64,000 nucleotides of DNA from JACVRN01 sp036389255 (GTDB taxonomy: Bacteria > Acidobacteriota > Blastocatellia > Pyrinomonadales > Pyrinomonadaceae). Below, piece by piece: positions 34,734-44,225 of this stretch. How positions within the stretch are numbered: the stretch's first letter is position 1; each line of letters opens with the position of its first letter. A program made the translations under genes and the position numbers. The stretch spans positions 1 through 64,000 of the forward strand of contig DASVQI010000023.1 of the NCBI GenBank assembly GCA_036389255.1, written 5' to 3'. The notes beneath the pieces were generated by a model, which saw only the letters and a program-made list of their open reading frames with translations, searched no databases and had not been told where the DNA came from.

Positions 34734-35792
34734 TCAGCGCGTAGCGCCAGCCTTTTTAAGTAGCTCAATGAGATTGTCGTTTTTATCTTCGGCGGCGATA
34801 GAGAGAGCGGTTTGTCCCAACTTGTTGCGGGCATTCACCTGAGCGCCAGCTAGAATCAGCGCCCGCACGTTCTTGATTAAAGCCGCCTCCTGATTCGCGG
34901 CATGTACGGCATGCATTAGAACAGTGGTTCCGTAATCATCTGCGGCATTCGCATCTGCTCCCGCCTTAAGCAACAGCTTGACCAACTCGCCATCGTGATC
35001 TTCAAATTGATAGACCGCCAGCTTTAAAGGAGTCGTTTCGGTTTTATCCTTGAGGTTCACCTCAGCGCCCGCAGCAATGAGCATTCTGGCGATGGCAAGC
35101 ACTTTGGACTGATCTGAAACTGAACTGATATTGAACGCCAACGGCGTAGTGCCTTCATTATCCCTGACATTTATGTCTGCCCCTCTCTTCAACAGGTCGC
35201 GTATAGCTGCCAAGTCGCCTCTTTGCACCGCATAAAACAGCTCGGTTCTCCCTGAAGGGTATAGTGCATTGACGTTGCCCTGTAAGGCTCTTGATTTGGG
35301 TGAGTAAGTAAGCTGGACTGATGTCTCCGCCACTTTCGCGCCGTTTACTAGCTTGAGCAGTTTCCCTTCGGCAACAATCGCGCCCGCACTGTCATGAAGC
35401 GCATAGAATTCCTCAAAGATACAGGAATATTTGAACTTTCCTGAGAAGGAGTAACTGACTCCATTGACGGCGACGGTGAGAAATTCAAAGGAGCCTGCAT
35501 CACTTTTTATCGCGTCGAATTTGTAAACCTGTCCCCGCGCGTAAAGGCCCTGACCGGGAGTACTATCAACACTTCTAGGTGTTTCCAGTAGAGTAATATT
35601 ATCGAACTCTTCAAAGGGCTGGGGCAGCTTTCCCGTGGGATAAAAATAGCCGCGAGGGTCGAAAATACATTGTGGATTGGGCGCAGGGAGTGAGGCGGGA
35701 GAGCTAAAGCCCACGATTGCATCTGCGGTAATCATGAAGACAGCACAGTTGATAAACAAGAGGGCACGGAGCCTAAAGTAATTCGCGTTCAT
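34734..35792 (-). CDS. Exported ankyrin-repeat protein
   Basis: A 352-residue protein. An N-terminal hydrophobic signal (LLFINCAVFMITADAIVGF) precedes a beta-rich domain of unknown type. At least four ankyrin repeats follow from about residue 185 (FYAVQRGDLAAIRDLLKRGADINVRDNEGTTPLAF ..., LIAAGAEVNLKDKTETTPLKLAV, LLKAGADANAADDYGTTVLMHAV, LILAGAQVNARNKLGQTALSIAA). Ankyrin arrays bind proteins; the partner is unknown. It converges with the alpha/beta-hydrolase gene. Confidence 0.88.
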   Translation of the reverse strand: MNANYFRLRALLFINCAVFMITADAIVGFSSPASLPAPNPQCIFDPRGYFYPTGKLPQPFEEFDNITLLETPRSVDSTPGQGLYARGQVYKFDAIKSDAGSFEFLTVAVNGVSYSFSGKFKYSCIFEEFYALHDSAGAIVAEGKLLKLVNGAKVAETSVQLTYSPKSRALQGNVNALYPSGRTELFYAVQRGDLAAIRDLLKRGADINVRDNEGTTPLAFNISSVSDQSKVLAIARMLIAAGAEVNLKDKTETTPLKLAVYQFEDHDGELVKLLLKAGADANAADDYGTTVLMHAVHAANQEAALIKNVRALILAGAQVNARNKLGQTALSIAAEDKNDNLIELLKKAGATR

Positions 35793-36113
35793 CTACATCT
35801 CCAAAATAGTTGCCAGTGGTTCAAACTACGACTGTTACCAGCGAATCCTTGTCTTTCTCGCAACCTAAGCTTTGCAATCCCCGCCATACCAGCGACCGCC
35901 ATCTCTTCCGAGAACTCCGCGAAGTCAGGCAGACTGATTTTCATCGAGTAGTTAGAGCGATTGTCCGGATCATGTCAAGCAGCTTCCATTCATTTGAAAT
36001 AACCTACTGTGATGAACGGAAGTAAACAAACAAATTGCATAAGTTCCCCGCTATTAGGTGAACATGAAATAACAGCTTCACGTCCTTACGAGCAAAATCA
36101 TTGAAAAAAAGGA
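35793..36113. other. Divergent intergenic region before padR
   Basis: About 320 bases with no credible gene. It should contain the promoters for the ankyrin gene (leftward) and for padR (rightward); I could not identify clear -35/-10 pairs. Confidence 0.4.
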
Positions 36114-36151
36114 GTAGACAATCTACATGCTAGGATGTAGACTATCTACAT
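36114..36151 (+). promoter_or_regulatory. Two PadR-type operators, the second over the padR start codon
   Basis: GTAGA-CAA-TCTAC at 36114-36126 and ATGTAGA-CTA-TCTACAT at 36135-36151 share the core GTAGA-N3-TCTAC. Their centres are 23 bp apart. The right arm of the second includes the first two bases of the padR ATG at 36150. Confidence 0.8.
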
Positions 36152-36515
36152 GCATAAGAAGAGTCGTTACCGTAACAGAATAGAGCTACTACAGGGAACG
36201 CTAGACCTGCTGATTCTCCAGACCTTGCAGTGGGGGCCACAACACGGCTATGGCATTAGCCAGATGATTCGAGCCAACTCGGGTGAAGTGTTACAGGTGG
36301 ATACAGGTTCTCTTTATCCTGCACTTCACCGGCTGGAGCATCAGCAGGCGATCAGCTCAGATTGGAAGATTTCTGAGAATAACCAGAAGGTCAAGGTTTA
36401 TCGGCTGACCGCGAATGGCAAGAAACAGCTTGCGAGTGAACGCTCCCGTTGGGAGCAACTCTCTGAGGCCATCGCACGCGCCTTGAACCCACCCAATGAG
36501 GAGAGCGAGGCATGA
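36150..36515 (+). CDS. PadR-family transcriptional repressor
   Basis: A 121-residue winged-helix PadR protein: LLQGTLDLLILQTLQWGPQHGYGISQMIRANSGEVLQVDTGSLYPALHRLEHQ, then KVYRLTANGKKQLASER. This is the short form that travels with ADOP permeases. Its stop overlaps the start of the permease by four bases. Two GTAGA-N3-TCTAC palindromes at the start support self-repression and control of the permease. Confidence 0.93.
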   Translation: MHKKSRYRNRIELLQGTLDLLILQTLQWGPQHGYGISQMIRANSGEVLQVDTGSLYPALHRLEHQQAISSDWKISENNQKVKVYRLTANGKKQLASERSRWEQLSEAIARALNPPNEESEA

Positions 36516-39127
36516 AGCTAAAGTGGCGACCCCGCACGCGCCGTGAAGAAGAGCTGGACGAAGAGCTACGGAGCCATCTTCAGATGGCGGTGCAAGAGCG
36601 CGTTGAGCGTGGTGAGACACTTGAAGAGGCAGAAGCCTCTGTGCGACGTGAGTTCGGCAATATCGGATTGGTTAAAGAGGTGACGCGAGAGATGTGGGGA
36701 TGGATGTGGCTCGAACAGTTACTGCAAGACATCAGATACGGAATGCGTTCGCTGCGCCGTGCGATGGGCTTTACCGTTGTTGCCGTGCTGACACTGGCAT
36801 TGGGAATCGGCGCGAACGCAGCCATCTTCTCGATAGTCAATGCTGTCTTATTGCGTCCGCTCCCTTACCCGGACGCAGACAGACTGGTATACGTTGGGCA
36901 GCAGTACCGGGAGGGGATTGCGGGCTCAGGTGAGCCAAAGTTTCTCTTCTGGCGTGAGCAGAGCCAGTCTTTCGAGGCGCTGACATGCTATTCCAGCTAC
37001 GGCGGAGCCAGCGCTAATATGGCGGGGGGGAAAGAAGCGGAGCATGTGCGTGGCGTGCGAGTATCCGAAGATTTCTTCCGGGTGCTGGGAGTCTATCCGG
37101 CTTTGGGCCGCGCCTTCACACATGAAGAGGACACGCCGGGCGGCCCGAGTGTCGTGATTTTGAGCGACGCGTTGTGGCAGAGGAGTTTCGGCGGGGATAA
37201 AGGGTTAATCGGTAAAACCGTAACGCTTAACGACAAGCCGGCAACTGTCATCGGAATCATGCCGCCACATTTCCGGTTTGCTTCGGGCGTTGATCTGTTC
37301 ATGCCTCTGCGAGCCCGGCAAGGAGCCAATGTAGACCCAAACGCACAGGTGGTCGGGCGACTTAAACCGGGCGTCAGCTTACAGCAGGCACAGGCCGAGC
37401 TGAAAACTATCGCAGAGAAATACCGCACGGCATTCCCGCGCGAGATGCAAGATAACGAGACAATTGGCGCACAGCCGTATCAGGAGTTATTCACGGAAGG
37501 GGTGGCGAAGTATCTCTGGATTTTTCTGGGGGCGGTCAGCTTCCTGCTGCTTATAGCTTGCGCGAACGTCGCCAATCTACAACTGGCGCGCTCGGCCGTC
37601 AGGCAACGTGAAATAGCTATGCGCAAGGCACTGGGCGCAACCAGTGGCCGAGTCATCCGGCAGTTGCTTACGGAGAGCCTGCTGCTGGCTCTACTGGGCG
37701 GAACATCAGGGTTATTGCTGGCCATGTGGGGCACGCAACTGCTGCTGGCTCTAATACCGAATGGACTGTTGCCGGGCGTAACGGAAATAGGTGTGGATTG
37801 GCGCGTGCTGGCTTTCGTTTTCGCGGTTGCCATCGTGACCGGCCTGCTGTTTGGGATGGCTCCGGCCTTGCAGGCGCGTAAGGTGGATCTTAACGATGCG
37901 CTGAAAGAGAATTCGGCCAAAGGCTCGCCAGCGCGCGGGCGTTTACGCGGCGCGTTAGTCGTGGTCGAGATAGCGCTAGCGCTCGTGCTGCTGATAGGCG
38001 CTGGTCTGCTTATCCGCACCTTCACCAATTTGCTGAATGTCTCGCCGGGGTTTGACCCGCACAACGTCCTGACCTTCCAGATAGACCTGAACGGAGAGCG
38101 TTACGATACGGCGAACGAAGCAGCAGCTTTCTACCATGATGCTCTGGAACGAATCAGCCACCTGCCGGGGGTAGAAGCGGCGGCAGTAACCAACAAACTT
38201 CCCCTCGACTGGCAATTCAACATGCCCGTGCTCTTTCCGGATAAACCAGACCAGATGCAGAGCGTACAGGTTCGCATTATCTCGCCGGACTACTTCAGCG
38301 TGATGAAGATTGACGTGCGGCAGGGCCGCGTCTTCAATGACAGCGATAATTTGGCCGCGCCGCCCGTAGTCGTCGTCAACGAAGCGTTCGCCAAACGGTT
38401 CTTTGACGGGCAGAACACCCTAGCCCGGGAGCTCTCCGTCGGGAGGGGTACGGACGAGCCTGTGCGGCAGGTGATTGGCATTGTCGGGGATATTAAGCAG
38501 CAAGGGTTAGACCGTCCGGCACCGCCGATGGTTTTTGTGCCCCTTCCGCAGGTGTCGAACAAACTGATGGCAGTGGTACGCACTTTCACCTCAATCAACT
38601 TCGTTGTGAGAACGACCGTTGAACCGTTAAGCCTGATTCCGGCGGTCAAGCGGGAGGTCGCGGCGATGGATGCATCGCTGCCTCTCTCTCGTATCTCTTC
38701 TATGGAAGAAGTCGCGGAACGCTCCATCGCCTCGCGCAGGTTCAACATGCTTCTTCTAGGACTGTTCGCGCTGTTGGGGCTCTTATTAGCGTCGGTAGGC
38801 ATCTACGGCGTAATGTCTTATGCCGTGACGCAGAGCACGCGCGAAATAGGCATACGAATGGCGTTGGGTGCGCAACGAAGCAGCGTGCTGAAGCTCATCG
38901 CGGGGCGGGGAATGACATTGACTATAATTGGTATGGCCCTTGGCATAGCAGCGTCTGTTGCGCTTACCCGACTGATGGAGAGTTTGCTTTTCGGAGTAAG
39001 CCCGTCCGATCTCAAGACGTTCGTCCTATATTCAACTATCCTGATTGGTGTAGCCTTGGCGGCCTGTTTGATTCCCGCGTACCGCGCGACCAAAGTTGAT
39101 CCGACAGTAGCGCTCAGGTACGAATAG
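36512..39127 (+). CDS. FtsX/MacB-type ABC permease, PadR-linked ADOP
   Basis: An 871-residue permease. The N-terminal 70 residues (RREEELDEELRSHLQMAVQERVERGETLEEAEASVRREFGN) form the helical extension typical of PadR-linked ADOP proteins. Two MacB_PCD/FtsX units follow, starting DIRYGMRSLRRAMGFTVVAVLTLALGIGANA and ending VDPTVALRYE. No ATPase gene is adjacent. It is co-transcribed with padR. Substrate unknown; related MacB permeases act in efflux or mechanotransmission across the periplasm. Confidence 0.93.
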   Translation: MKLKWRPRTRREEELDEELRSHLQMAVQERVERGETLEEAEASVRREFGNIGLVKEVTREMWGWMWLEQLLQDIRYGMRSLRRAMGFTVVAVLTLALGIGANAAIFSIVNAVLLRPLPYPDADRLVYVGQQYREGIAGSGEPKFLFWREQSQSFEALTCYSSYGGASANMAGGKEAEHVRGVRVSEDFFRVLGVYPALGRAFTHEEDTPGGPSVVILSDALWQRSFGGDKGLIGKTVTLNDKPATVIGIMPPHFRFASGVDLFMPLRARQGANVDPNAQVVGRLKPGVSLQQAQAELKTIAEKYRTAFPREMQDNETIGAQPYQELFTEGVAKYLWIFLGAVSFLLLIACANVANLQLARSAVRQREIAMRKALGATSGRVIRQLLTESLLLALLGGTSGLLLAMWGTQLLLALIPNGLLPGVTEIGVDWRVLAFVFAVAIVTGLLFGMAPALQARKVDLNDALKENSAKGSPARGRLRGALVVVEIALALVLLIGAGLLIRTFTNLLNVSPGFDPHNVLTFQIDLNGERYDTANEAAAFYHDALERISHLPGVEAAAVTNKLPLDWQFNMPVLFPDKPDQMQSVQVRIISPDYFSVMKIDVRQGRVFNDSDNLAAPPVVVVNEAFAKRFFDGQNTLARELSVGRGTDEPVRQVIGIVGDIKQQGLDRPAPPMVFVPLPQVSNKLMAVVRTFTSINFVVRTTVEPLSLIPAVKREVAAMDASLPLSRISSMEEVAERSIASRRFNMLLLGLFALLGLLLASVGIYGVMSYAVTQSTREIGIRMALGAQRSSVLKLIAGRGMTLTIIGMALGIAASVALTRLMESLLFGVSPSDLKTFVLYSTILIGVALAACLIPAYRATKVDPTVALRYE

Positions 39128-39257
39128 AAGAGTATATTCGAAGGATTAAATCGCCCGAATATATTACTGCTTTAGCCACGACGGTTGCCAGCCGAAATCC
39201 GATACCCGCCGCTCACCTACGACCCGGCGACCGCCTTTCTGTGTTCCGGTTCTTGGA

Positions 39258-39650
39258 CTACCGTCGCCGTCGCCATGGCAGGCTCCACAGTCCGTGCGCC
39301 GAGAGGATGGCGGAGAAGACCCCTGTCACGCCAATCGCGATTAGCGTCCAGATGAAGAAGAAGCTTCCGCTTGAATTCGCGATGCTGCTGGCGACCCCGA
39401 CACCCTTTCCCCTCATGTGGGCTAGGGGGACGACCAACGAAAAGAGCCCTCCGAGGAAGGTGATGATGTACCCGGATCGCCGTCCGGCGAGCACAAGCGT
39501 TCCGTACAGCCAGAAGACAAAGATCGGCACCGCAGTTAGGTTTGTGAGCGTTCCCGGCTCCATACCACGGACAATGTCGTCCGCTAGGTGAAAGGTAAAG
39601 AAGAGGATCGAGAGCAGAGAGAAGATGGTTAACATAATGCTGCGGTTCAT
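39258..39650 (-). CDS. Small integral membrane protein
   Basis: A 130-residue protein with about four hydrophobic segments (IMLTIFSLLSILFFTFHL, LTAVPIFVFWLYGTLVLAG, GYIITFLGGLFSLVVPLA, FFFIWTLIAIGVTGVFSAIL). AGGAG seven bases before the ATG supports the start. It is downstream of the XRE/DUF2975 pair on the same strand and may belong to that operon. No family recognised. Confidence 0.72.
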   Translation of the reverse strand: MNRSIMLTIFSLLSILFFTFHLADDIVRGMEPGTLTNLTAVPIFVFWLYGTLVLAGRRSGYIITFLGGLFSLVVPLAHMRGKGVGVASSIANSSGSFFFIWTLIAIGVTGVFSAILSAHGLWSLPWRRRR

Positions 39651-39741
39651 TTGATATTCTCCTTGTTAGACTTGTGTGTGCCTCGCCACATGCATGCGTG
39701 CGCGTTCAGCAGGACGTTCATCGGCTTGCGCTCGGGTTGCT

Positions 39742-39975
39742 CTATGCTGCGGGTCGCTCGCGTTCTGCTTGCCCGGGCTCAAACCGTAGAATGTCGCCAG
39801 GCTGGCACGAGAGCGCCTCGCAAATCGCCTCAAGCGTCGAGAAGCGGATGGCGCGCGCCTTGCCGGTCTTGAGGATTGAGAGGTTGGCCAGCGTCATTCC
39901 GACCCGATCCGCCAGCTCGGTCAGCGTCATCCGCCGGTCGTGTAGTAAGTCGTCTAGCTTTACGGCGATTGCCAT
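39742..39975 (-). CDS. XRE-family regulator, YozG-like
   Basis: A 77-residue Cro/CI-type regulator: AIAVKLDDLLHDRRMTLTELADRVGMTLANLSILKTGKARAIRFSTLEAICEALSCQPGDILRFEP. This matches the short YozG-like family that accompanies DUF2975 membrane proteins. ATG 39975 follows the stop of the DUF2975 gene by one base (TGATATG), so a longer start at 40029 is rejected. Confidence 0.9.
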   Translation of the reverse strand: MAIAVKLDDLLHDRRMTLTELADRVGMTLANLSILKTGKARAIRFSTLEAICEALSCQPGDILRFEPGQAERERPAA

Positions 39976-39976
39976 A

Positions 39977-40504
39977 TCAAACCGTCCCTTCGAGGTCTTC
40001 GCGCATGAGCGTGCCTTCCGCAAATACACGGGCCAGCAGGAACGTGAGGAGTACGGCGAGCCAGCCGTTGATTGAAAAGCCGGCGTCTATATGAAGCGGA
40101 TGCGCCGGGGTCGAAACGATGTTGGCGATTACGCCAATCACGATGCTAAGAAGGTTCAGCGCGAGCAGTGCCCATGCAATCACCTGCAAACGGGACGCAT
40201 TCGCGGCGACGAATGGGTCGCCCCTGCGAACCGTCTCAACGATGGCGAGCAGTCGCTTCAGGACGACATGATTGAGTGGAATCGCGGCCAGACCGAGCAC
40301 GGCGATTACGCGCAGGCCCATCACCAGCCGCTCTGCCTCAGGCGAAGGAGAGAGCTTGAAAGCGCTCATAATCCACTGCTCGTTCGGCATGACAACCAGC
40401 AGAGCGAGAATGACGACGCCCCCCAGCCAGTTCACGACAATTAGAATCCGCAGCAGGACGTACGCAATCGGGAGCGCGGCGGACGATGAGATTTGCTTTG
40501 ACAT
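39977..40504 (-). CDS. DUF2975-type membrane protein
   Basis: A 175-residue membrane protein with four hydrophobic segments (LLRILIVVNWLGGVVILALLVVM, GLRVIAVLGLAAIPLNHVVL, VIAWALLALNLLSIVIGVIANI, GWLAVLLTFLLARVFAEG). The motif VRRGDPFVAANASRLQVIAWALL is characteristic of DUF2975. A near-perfect Shine-Dalgarno sequence (GGAGGTGAT) precedes the ATG. Its partner regulator follows directly. The pair is known as a module but its physiological role is unclear. Confidence 0.88.
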   Translation of the reverse strand: MSKQISSSAALPIAYVLLRILIVVNWLGGVVILALLVVMPNEQWIMSAFKLSPSPEAERLVMGLRVIAVLGLAAIPLNHVVLKRLLAIVETVRRGDPFVAANASRLQVIAWALLALNLLSIVIGVIANIVSTPAHPLHIDAGFSINGWLAVLLTFLLARVFAEGTLMREDLEGTV

Positions 40505-40522
40505 GGTTTATCACCTCCAATA

Positions 40523-40581
40523 TATCGAATATCAATAAACTATTTAGCGATTATCGTCAAGTAAATTATTGATATTCGATA
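40523..40581 (-). promoter_or_regulatory. Promoter and long inverted repeat controlling the DUF2975/XRE operon
   Basis: A perfect 16-bp inverted repeat, TATCGAATATCAATAA (40523-40538) and TTATTGATATTCGATA (40566-40581), has a 27-base spacer. On the minus strand a TTGACG (-35, bases 40555-40560) is followed after 17 bases by TATTGA, which lies inside the proximal arm. The repeat thus brackets the promoter. Confidence 0.75.
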
Positions 40582-40843
40582 AATAGGTCGGATTTCCCGC
40601 GAGCAAGTCCGAGTGGGAGGATACCGGGCTGTCCTACGGCTAAGAGTTCCGGTCAGGGAGAAACGGCGCGCTCCCGTTCCGGCACGCGAGGAACGGTCGG
40701 CTTCGGTAAGTGCAGTAATCTGTAGTAGTTGAAGGAAGTTCTATGGCTTGAAAGGTAAGGGGATTGCCATCCAGAGCGCCTGAGCTGGATTTTCCTCTAT
40801 TTCCGTGACGTTAAAAGATAGCTCCTCACAAGGACTCGCCCGG
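40582..40843. other. Intergenic region
   Basis: About 260 bases between the DUF2975 operator and the end of the M61 gene. No gene, strong hairpin or repeat is seen. Confidence 0.4.
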
Positions 40844-42691
40844 TCACGGCTCGCCGTTAGCCCACCGCGTTCGTAATCTCAATTGCTCGGGTGTAGCGTC
40901 GGCAATCTCCTGAAGCCGAACGGTCGGCTGGTCGTAACCCGTGACAACAACTGTCACCGTTGACACTGTCCCATTACGCATAACCTCCAGCCGCGCCGTC
41001 TGCCCGACGCGAAGCTGCCTCATCCACTGTCTTAAATCCGCCATCGTCGAAACCGTGTGCCCGTCAAGTGAAACCAGACGATCACCTGTATGCAAGCCGG
41101 CGCGGCCCCACACGCTGTCCGGGTTCATGAGCCGAAGTTTCAGCACGGAGCCTTCGGACGTAGAAAAGGCAAAAAGCCGCAAGTCGGGCGCGGGCTTCCC
41201 GTCACTGCCGAGCGCAGGTGACCAAGACACCTGTGAGCGCAGACCGATTGCTCGCAGATGGCGGTCAAAATCTATAGGCCGTGCTCCACGCACGTATGCC
41301 TCGAAGAACGAGTGAGCATCGCAGCCGCAAACGTCATGCACCGCTCGCTCTATGTCGCGGCCTGTGATACCGCGTTGTGGCGTAAACCGGTCGCTAAGGT
41401 TACGCATCACGTCATCGAGCGAGCGACGCCCGCGCGTGGCCTCACGAATCATCAGTTCGAGCATGGTGCCGAGCAGTTCGCCCTGAAGATAGACGTTTAC
41501 GTAGTCGTCACCGAGCGCGGCAGGATCGTCGTTTGTGCGGCTCGCTCGTTCGGCAGAGATGCGCGAGTAGCTTTGTGTTTGAAGATATTCCGCTATCTCG
41601 CGCTCAAGGCGCGCAACGCGCGTCGGCTCGGATACCGGGAGCTTCGCGCGCCTCAGAAGCAGGTCACTAAAATAGATGGTGACGCCTTCACTCCACCACA
41701 GTTCCCCGGTCGGCTCCGCAGGACGATACCTCACGCCTACGCGTTCGACCGGGCGCACGCGCATCAAGTTCCAAGCGTGAAAGTACTCGTGCGCGGTCTC
41801 CTCAAAGACATCGGTGAGTCCCCGCGCGAGGTGCTGGCTGTCAGCGCCTATGGTGACGGAATTGAGATGCTCAAGCGCCCCGAAAGCCCCGTCTTGATAG
41901 ATGAACGTGTAACTGCGGTATGGCGGCTTCCCGAAGAGCTTGAGAGCCTCGCCCACGAGCCGACGAATGCCGGCAACGAAAGCGACAGTGTCGAATGTCG
42001 CCGCGTTCGGCTGCTGCAAATAGACGACCGTGTGCTGCGCTCCGTTAACTTTGAAATCCCATCGGCGGAACTGGCCGATGACTATGGGGGAGTCGAGCAG
42101 CAGCTCAACGGAAGAGGCGGAGAATGTGCGCGGGTCGTTGGTGCGCTCAAGTCCTGACGCTATCGCCCAGCCGCCGGGGATGTCTAGCGTCACGCGTGCG
42201 GGAGTGCTCGTCGCGCCGACGACGTACATGAGCGAGTGCATATCGCCTACGAGTCCGCCCGTCGGCGAGAGAAATGGTCGCCAAGCGGCGCGCGTCTGCG
42301 TGGTCTGCGGCGGCAAGTGGATGCGGTACTTCACTGTCAGGTCATTGCTTGCTGCCTCGATGCGCCACAGCGTATCTTCCTCGCGCGTGACCGTGAGCCT
42401 CGCGCCTCGCGCCTCGGCGCTGAGTCCCTCTACGTATCGCCAGAAGCGGTCGTCATACTCCGGATGTGAAGCCATCGCTATCCGCACAGTGTCACCGGCA
42501 CCGCGAACTCGCATCTCGACGGCAAAGCCAGACAGGTCGGACGGGTCAACGCGAATTTTATAAGAGATGCGTGGCTGTGTTGCTTGACGCGCGATTACGG
42601 GCTGCGAAGCGGCAACGATTACAAGAAAAAGGGGCGTTAGCAGGGCGCGAATTGTAATGGATTTCACGGCAGTAGCTTTCCCGAAAATCAT
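40844..42691 (-). CDS. M61-family peptidase with C-terminal PDZ domain, exported
   Basis: A 615-residue exported metallopeptidase (glycyl aminopeptidase type). A signal peptide (ALLTPLFLVIVAASQPVIA) is followed by a beta-rich N-domain. The catalytic zinc motif is ETAHEYFHAWN with a downstream glutamate in LWWSEGVTIYF. The C-terminal PDZ domain (about residues 525-600) shows GLHTGDRLVSLDGHTV. A longer start at 42733 would overlap the MocR gene and extend before the signal peptide, so ATG 42691 is preferred. The partner substrate is unknown. Confidence 0.9.
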   Translation of the reverse strand: MIFGKATAVKSITIRALLTPLFLVIVAASQPVIARQATQPRISYKIRVDPSDLSGFAVEMRVRGAGDTVRIAMASHPEYDDRFWRYVEGLSAEARGARLTVTREEDTLWRIEAASNDLTVKYRIHLPPQTTQTRAAWRPFLSPTGGLVGDMHSLMYVVGATSTPARVTLDIPGGWAIASGLERTNDPRTFSASSVELLLDSPIVIGQFRRWDFKVNGAQHTVVYLQQPNAATFDTVAFVAGIRRLVGEALKLFGKPPYRSYTFIYQDGAFGALEHLNSVTIGADSQHLARGLTDVFEETAHEYFHAWNLMRVRPVERVGVRYRPAEPTGELWWSEGVTIYFSDLLLRRAKLPVSEPTRVARLEREIAEYLQTQSYSRISAERASRTNDDPAALGDDYVNVYLQGELLGTMLELMIREATRGRRSLDDVMRNLSDRFTPQRGITGRDIERAVHDVCGCDAHSFFEAYVRGARPIDFDRHLRAIGLRSQVSWSPALGSDGKPAPDLRLFAFSTSEGSVLKLRLMNPDSVWGRAGLHTGDRLVSLDGHTVSTMADLRQWMRQLRVGQTARLEVMRNGTVSTVTVVVTGYDQPTVRLQEIADATPEQLRLRTRWANGEP

Positions 42692-42716
42692 GGTTTTGTG
42701 CACAATAAGTTTAGCT

Positions 42717-44210
42717 TCAATCTTGAGCGACATCGGCTAGCACCCGCGCTAAGTTCTTTATACCTTGCCTGATATGTTTCTCATCATAAGCCGTATAGCC
42801 TAGTAACAATCCACCCCTCAATTTTTGATTGATACAGTAAGCCGAAACGGTCGCAAGGTTCAGACCTGCCTCCGCCGCGCGCCGCGAAACTTCTCTATCA
42901 CTGACGCCGTCAGGCAGCCAGCCTATCAGGTGCATCCCGGCTTTCGCGGGTGCGACCTCTAACATGCCCCTCAGATTTTTCCACGCTTCTTCGACCAGAA
43001 TTTGCTGACGTTCTTCGTATATCCCGCGCATCCGGCGCAGGTGACGAGCGAAGTGTCTTTCGGAGATAAATTCTGCGAGTACGGCCTGCGCAATCAAAGG
43101 CGAATGCAAATCGGTGAGAGCGCGCGCCGCAGCGAAGACCTCAATCAGGTCAGGCGGCGCAACCAGATAGCCTAGCCTGAGCGCGGGAAAGATGGTCTTA
43201 CTGAACGTGCCGACATATATCACGCGCCCGTCCATGTCTAGGCCTTGCAGGGAGGCCAGAGGTCGCCCACTGTAACGGTACTCACTGTTGTAATCGTCCT
43301 CAACGATGATAGCGTCTCGTTCCCGCGCCCATTCAAGCAAGCTCAGACGGCGCGCCAAACTCATCGTCACGCCGAGCGGAAACTGGTGTGACGGCGTGAC
43401 GTAGATGAGCCGCGCTTTCGGGCTTCGCTTTCGCGCCGTTAGCACGTCGAAACCTTCGTCGTCTATCGGCACTGGAACGATTCTCGCGCCCGTCGCGGTA
43501 AAAATATCACGCGCCCCCAGATAGCCGGGGTCTTCTAGACAAACATCTACTGATTCTGACAGGAAGATTCTGCCAATCAAATCGAGCGCCTGTTGCGTTC
43601 CGTTGGTGATGATGACCTGCTCCGACGTGCAGCGTACGCCGCGCGCTGCCGCGAGGTGCGCTGCGACCGTCTCGCGCAAAGGTTGAAAGCCGACCGCATC
43701 ACCATAACTGAGAACCGGAGCGGGCGGTCTTTTCTGCCATTTCTGCGCAATCTTCGCCCACACACCGAACGGGAACTCGTCAAGCGCAGCGACGCCGTGC
43801 TGGAACGGGACAAGCGCGCTCGCGCTGTGATGCCGCAAGATAGTCTTGCTGCTCTGCGCCAGCTTACTTCCGTAATCCGAAAGCATTAGCTTCCGCATCA
43901 AAGGTTTTTCTTGAAGCTCAAGCCGCTTGAAACCGGAAGCTTGCAAGAACTCCTCCGGCAAGTGCGCGGCGACAAATGTTCCCGCACCCATCCTGCCTTC
44001 TAGGTAGCCTTCCGCCAAGAGCTGTTCGTAGGCGTTGACGACGGTCATCCTAGACACGCCTAGCTGTTTTGCCAGAAGGCGAGAGGCGGGCAACTGCCTG
44101 CCCGGATGAAGTCCGCCGCTTAAAATCGAACGGCGAATCGTTTCGTAAATCTGGCGATAAAGCGGCGCGTCACTCTTTTCGTCCAGCATGATAAAGGGCG
44201 GGTGTGGCAT
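42717..44210 (-). CDS. MocR/PdxR-type regulator: GntR helix-turn-helix fused to an aminotransferase domain
   Basis: About 497 residues. The GntR winged helix is at the N-terminus (APLYRQIYETIRRSILSGGLHPGRQLPASRLLAKQLGVSRMTVVNAYEQLLAEGYL). A fold-I aminotransferase-like domain follows, with the PLP lysine in YVGTFSKTIFPALRLGYL. Proteins of this type sense PLP or amino acids. The gene is divergent from a pyridoxamine-phosphate-oxidase-like gene, the usual arrangement. The full frame reaches 44273 but would overlap that neighbour's control region; ATG 44210 (or 44189) leaves the direct-repeat operators free. Confidence 0.9.
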   Translation of the reverse strand: MPHPPFIMLDEKSDAPLYRQIYETIRRSILSGGLHPGRQLPASRLLAKQLGVSRMTVVNAYEQLLAEGYLEGRMGAGTFVAAHLPEEFLQASGFKRLELQEKPLMRKLMLSDYGSKLAQSSKTILRHHSASALVPFQHGVAALDEFPFGVWAKIAQKWQKRPPAPVLSYGDAVGFQPLRETVAAHLAAARGVRCTSEQVIITNGTQQALDLIGRIFLSESVDVCLEDPGYLGARDIFTATGARIVPVPIDDEGFDVLTARKRSPKARLIYVTPSHQFPLGVTMSLARRLSLLEWARERDAIIVEDDYNSEYRYSGRPLASLQGLDMDGRVIYVGTFSKTIFPALRLGYLVAPPDLIEVFAAARALTDLHSPLIAQAVLAEFISERHFARHLRRMRGIYEERQQILVEEAWKNLRGMLEVAPAKAGMHLIGWLPDGVSDREVSRRAAEAGLNLATVSAYCINQKLRGGLLLGYTAYDEKHIRQGIKNLARVLADVAQD

Positions 44211-44225
44211 AGGCTGATGATTATA

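Noticed and set aside
41258..42157. 299-codon frame on the + strand opposite the M61 peptidase gene
   Set aside because: It is antisense to a gene with clear catalytic motifs, has no ribosome binding site and no protein-like composition. High G+C content produces such frames.
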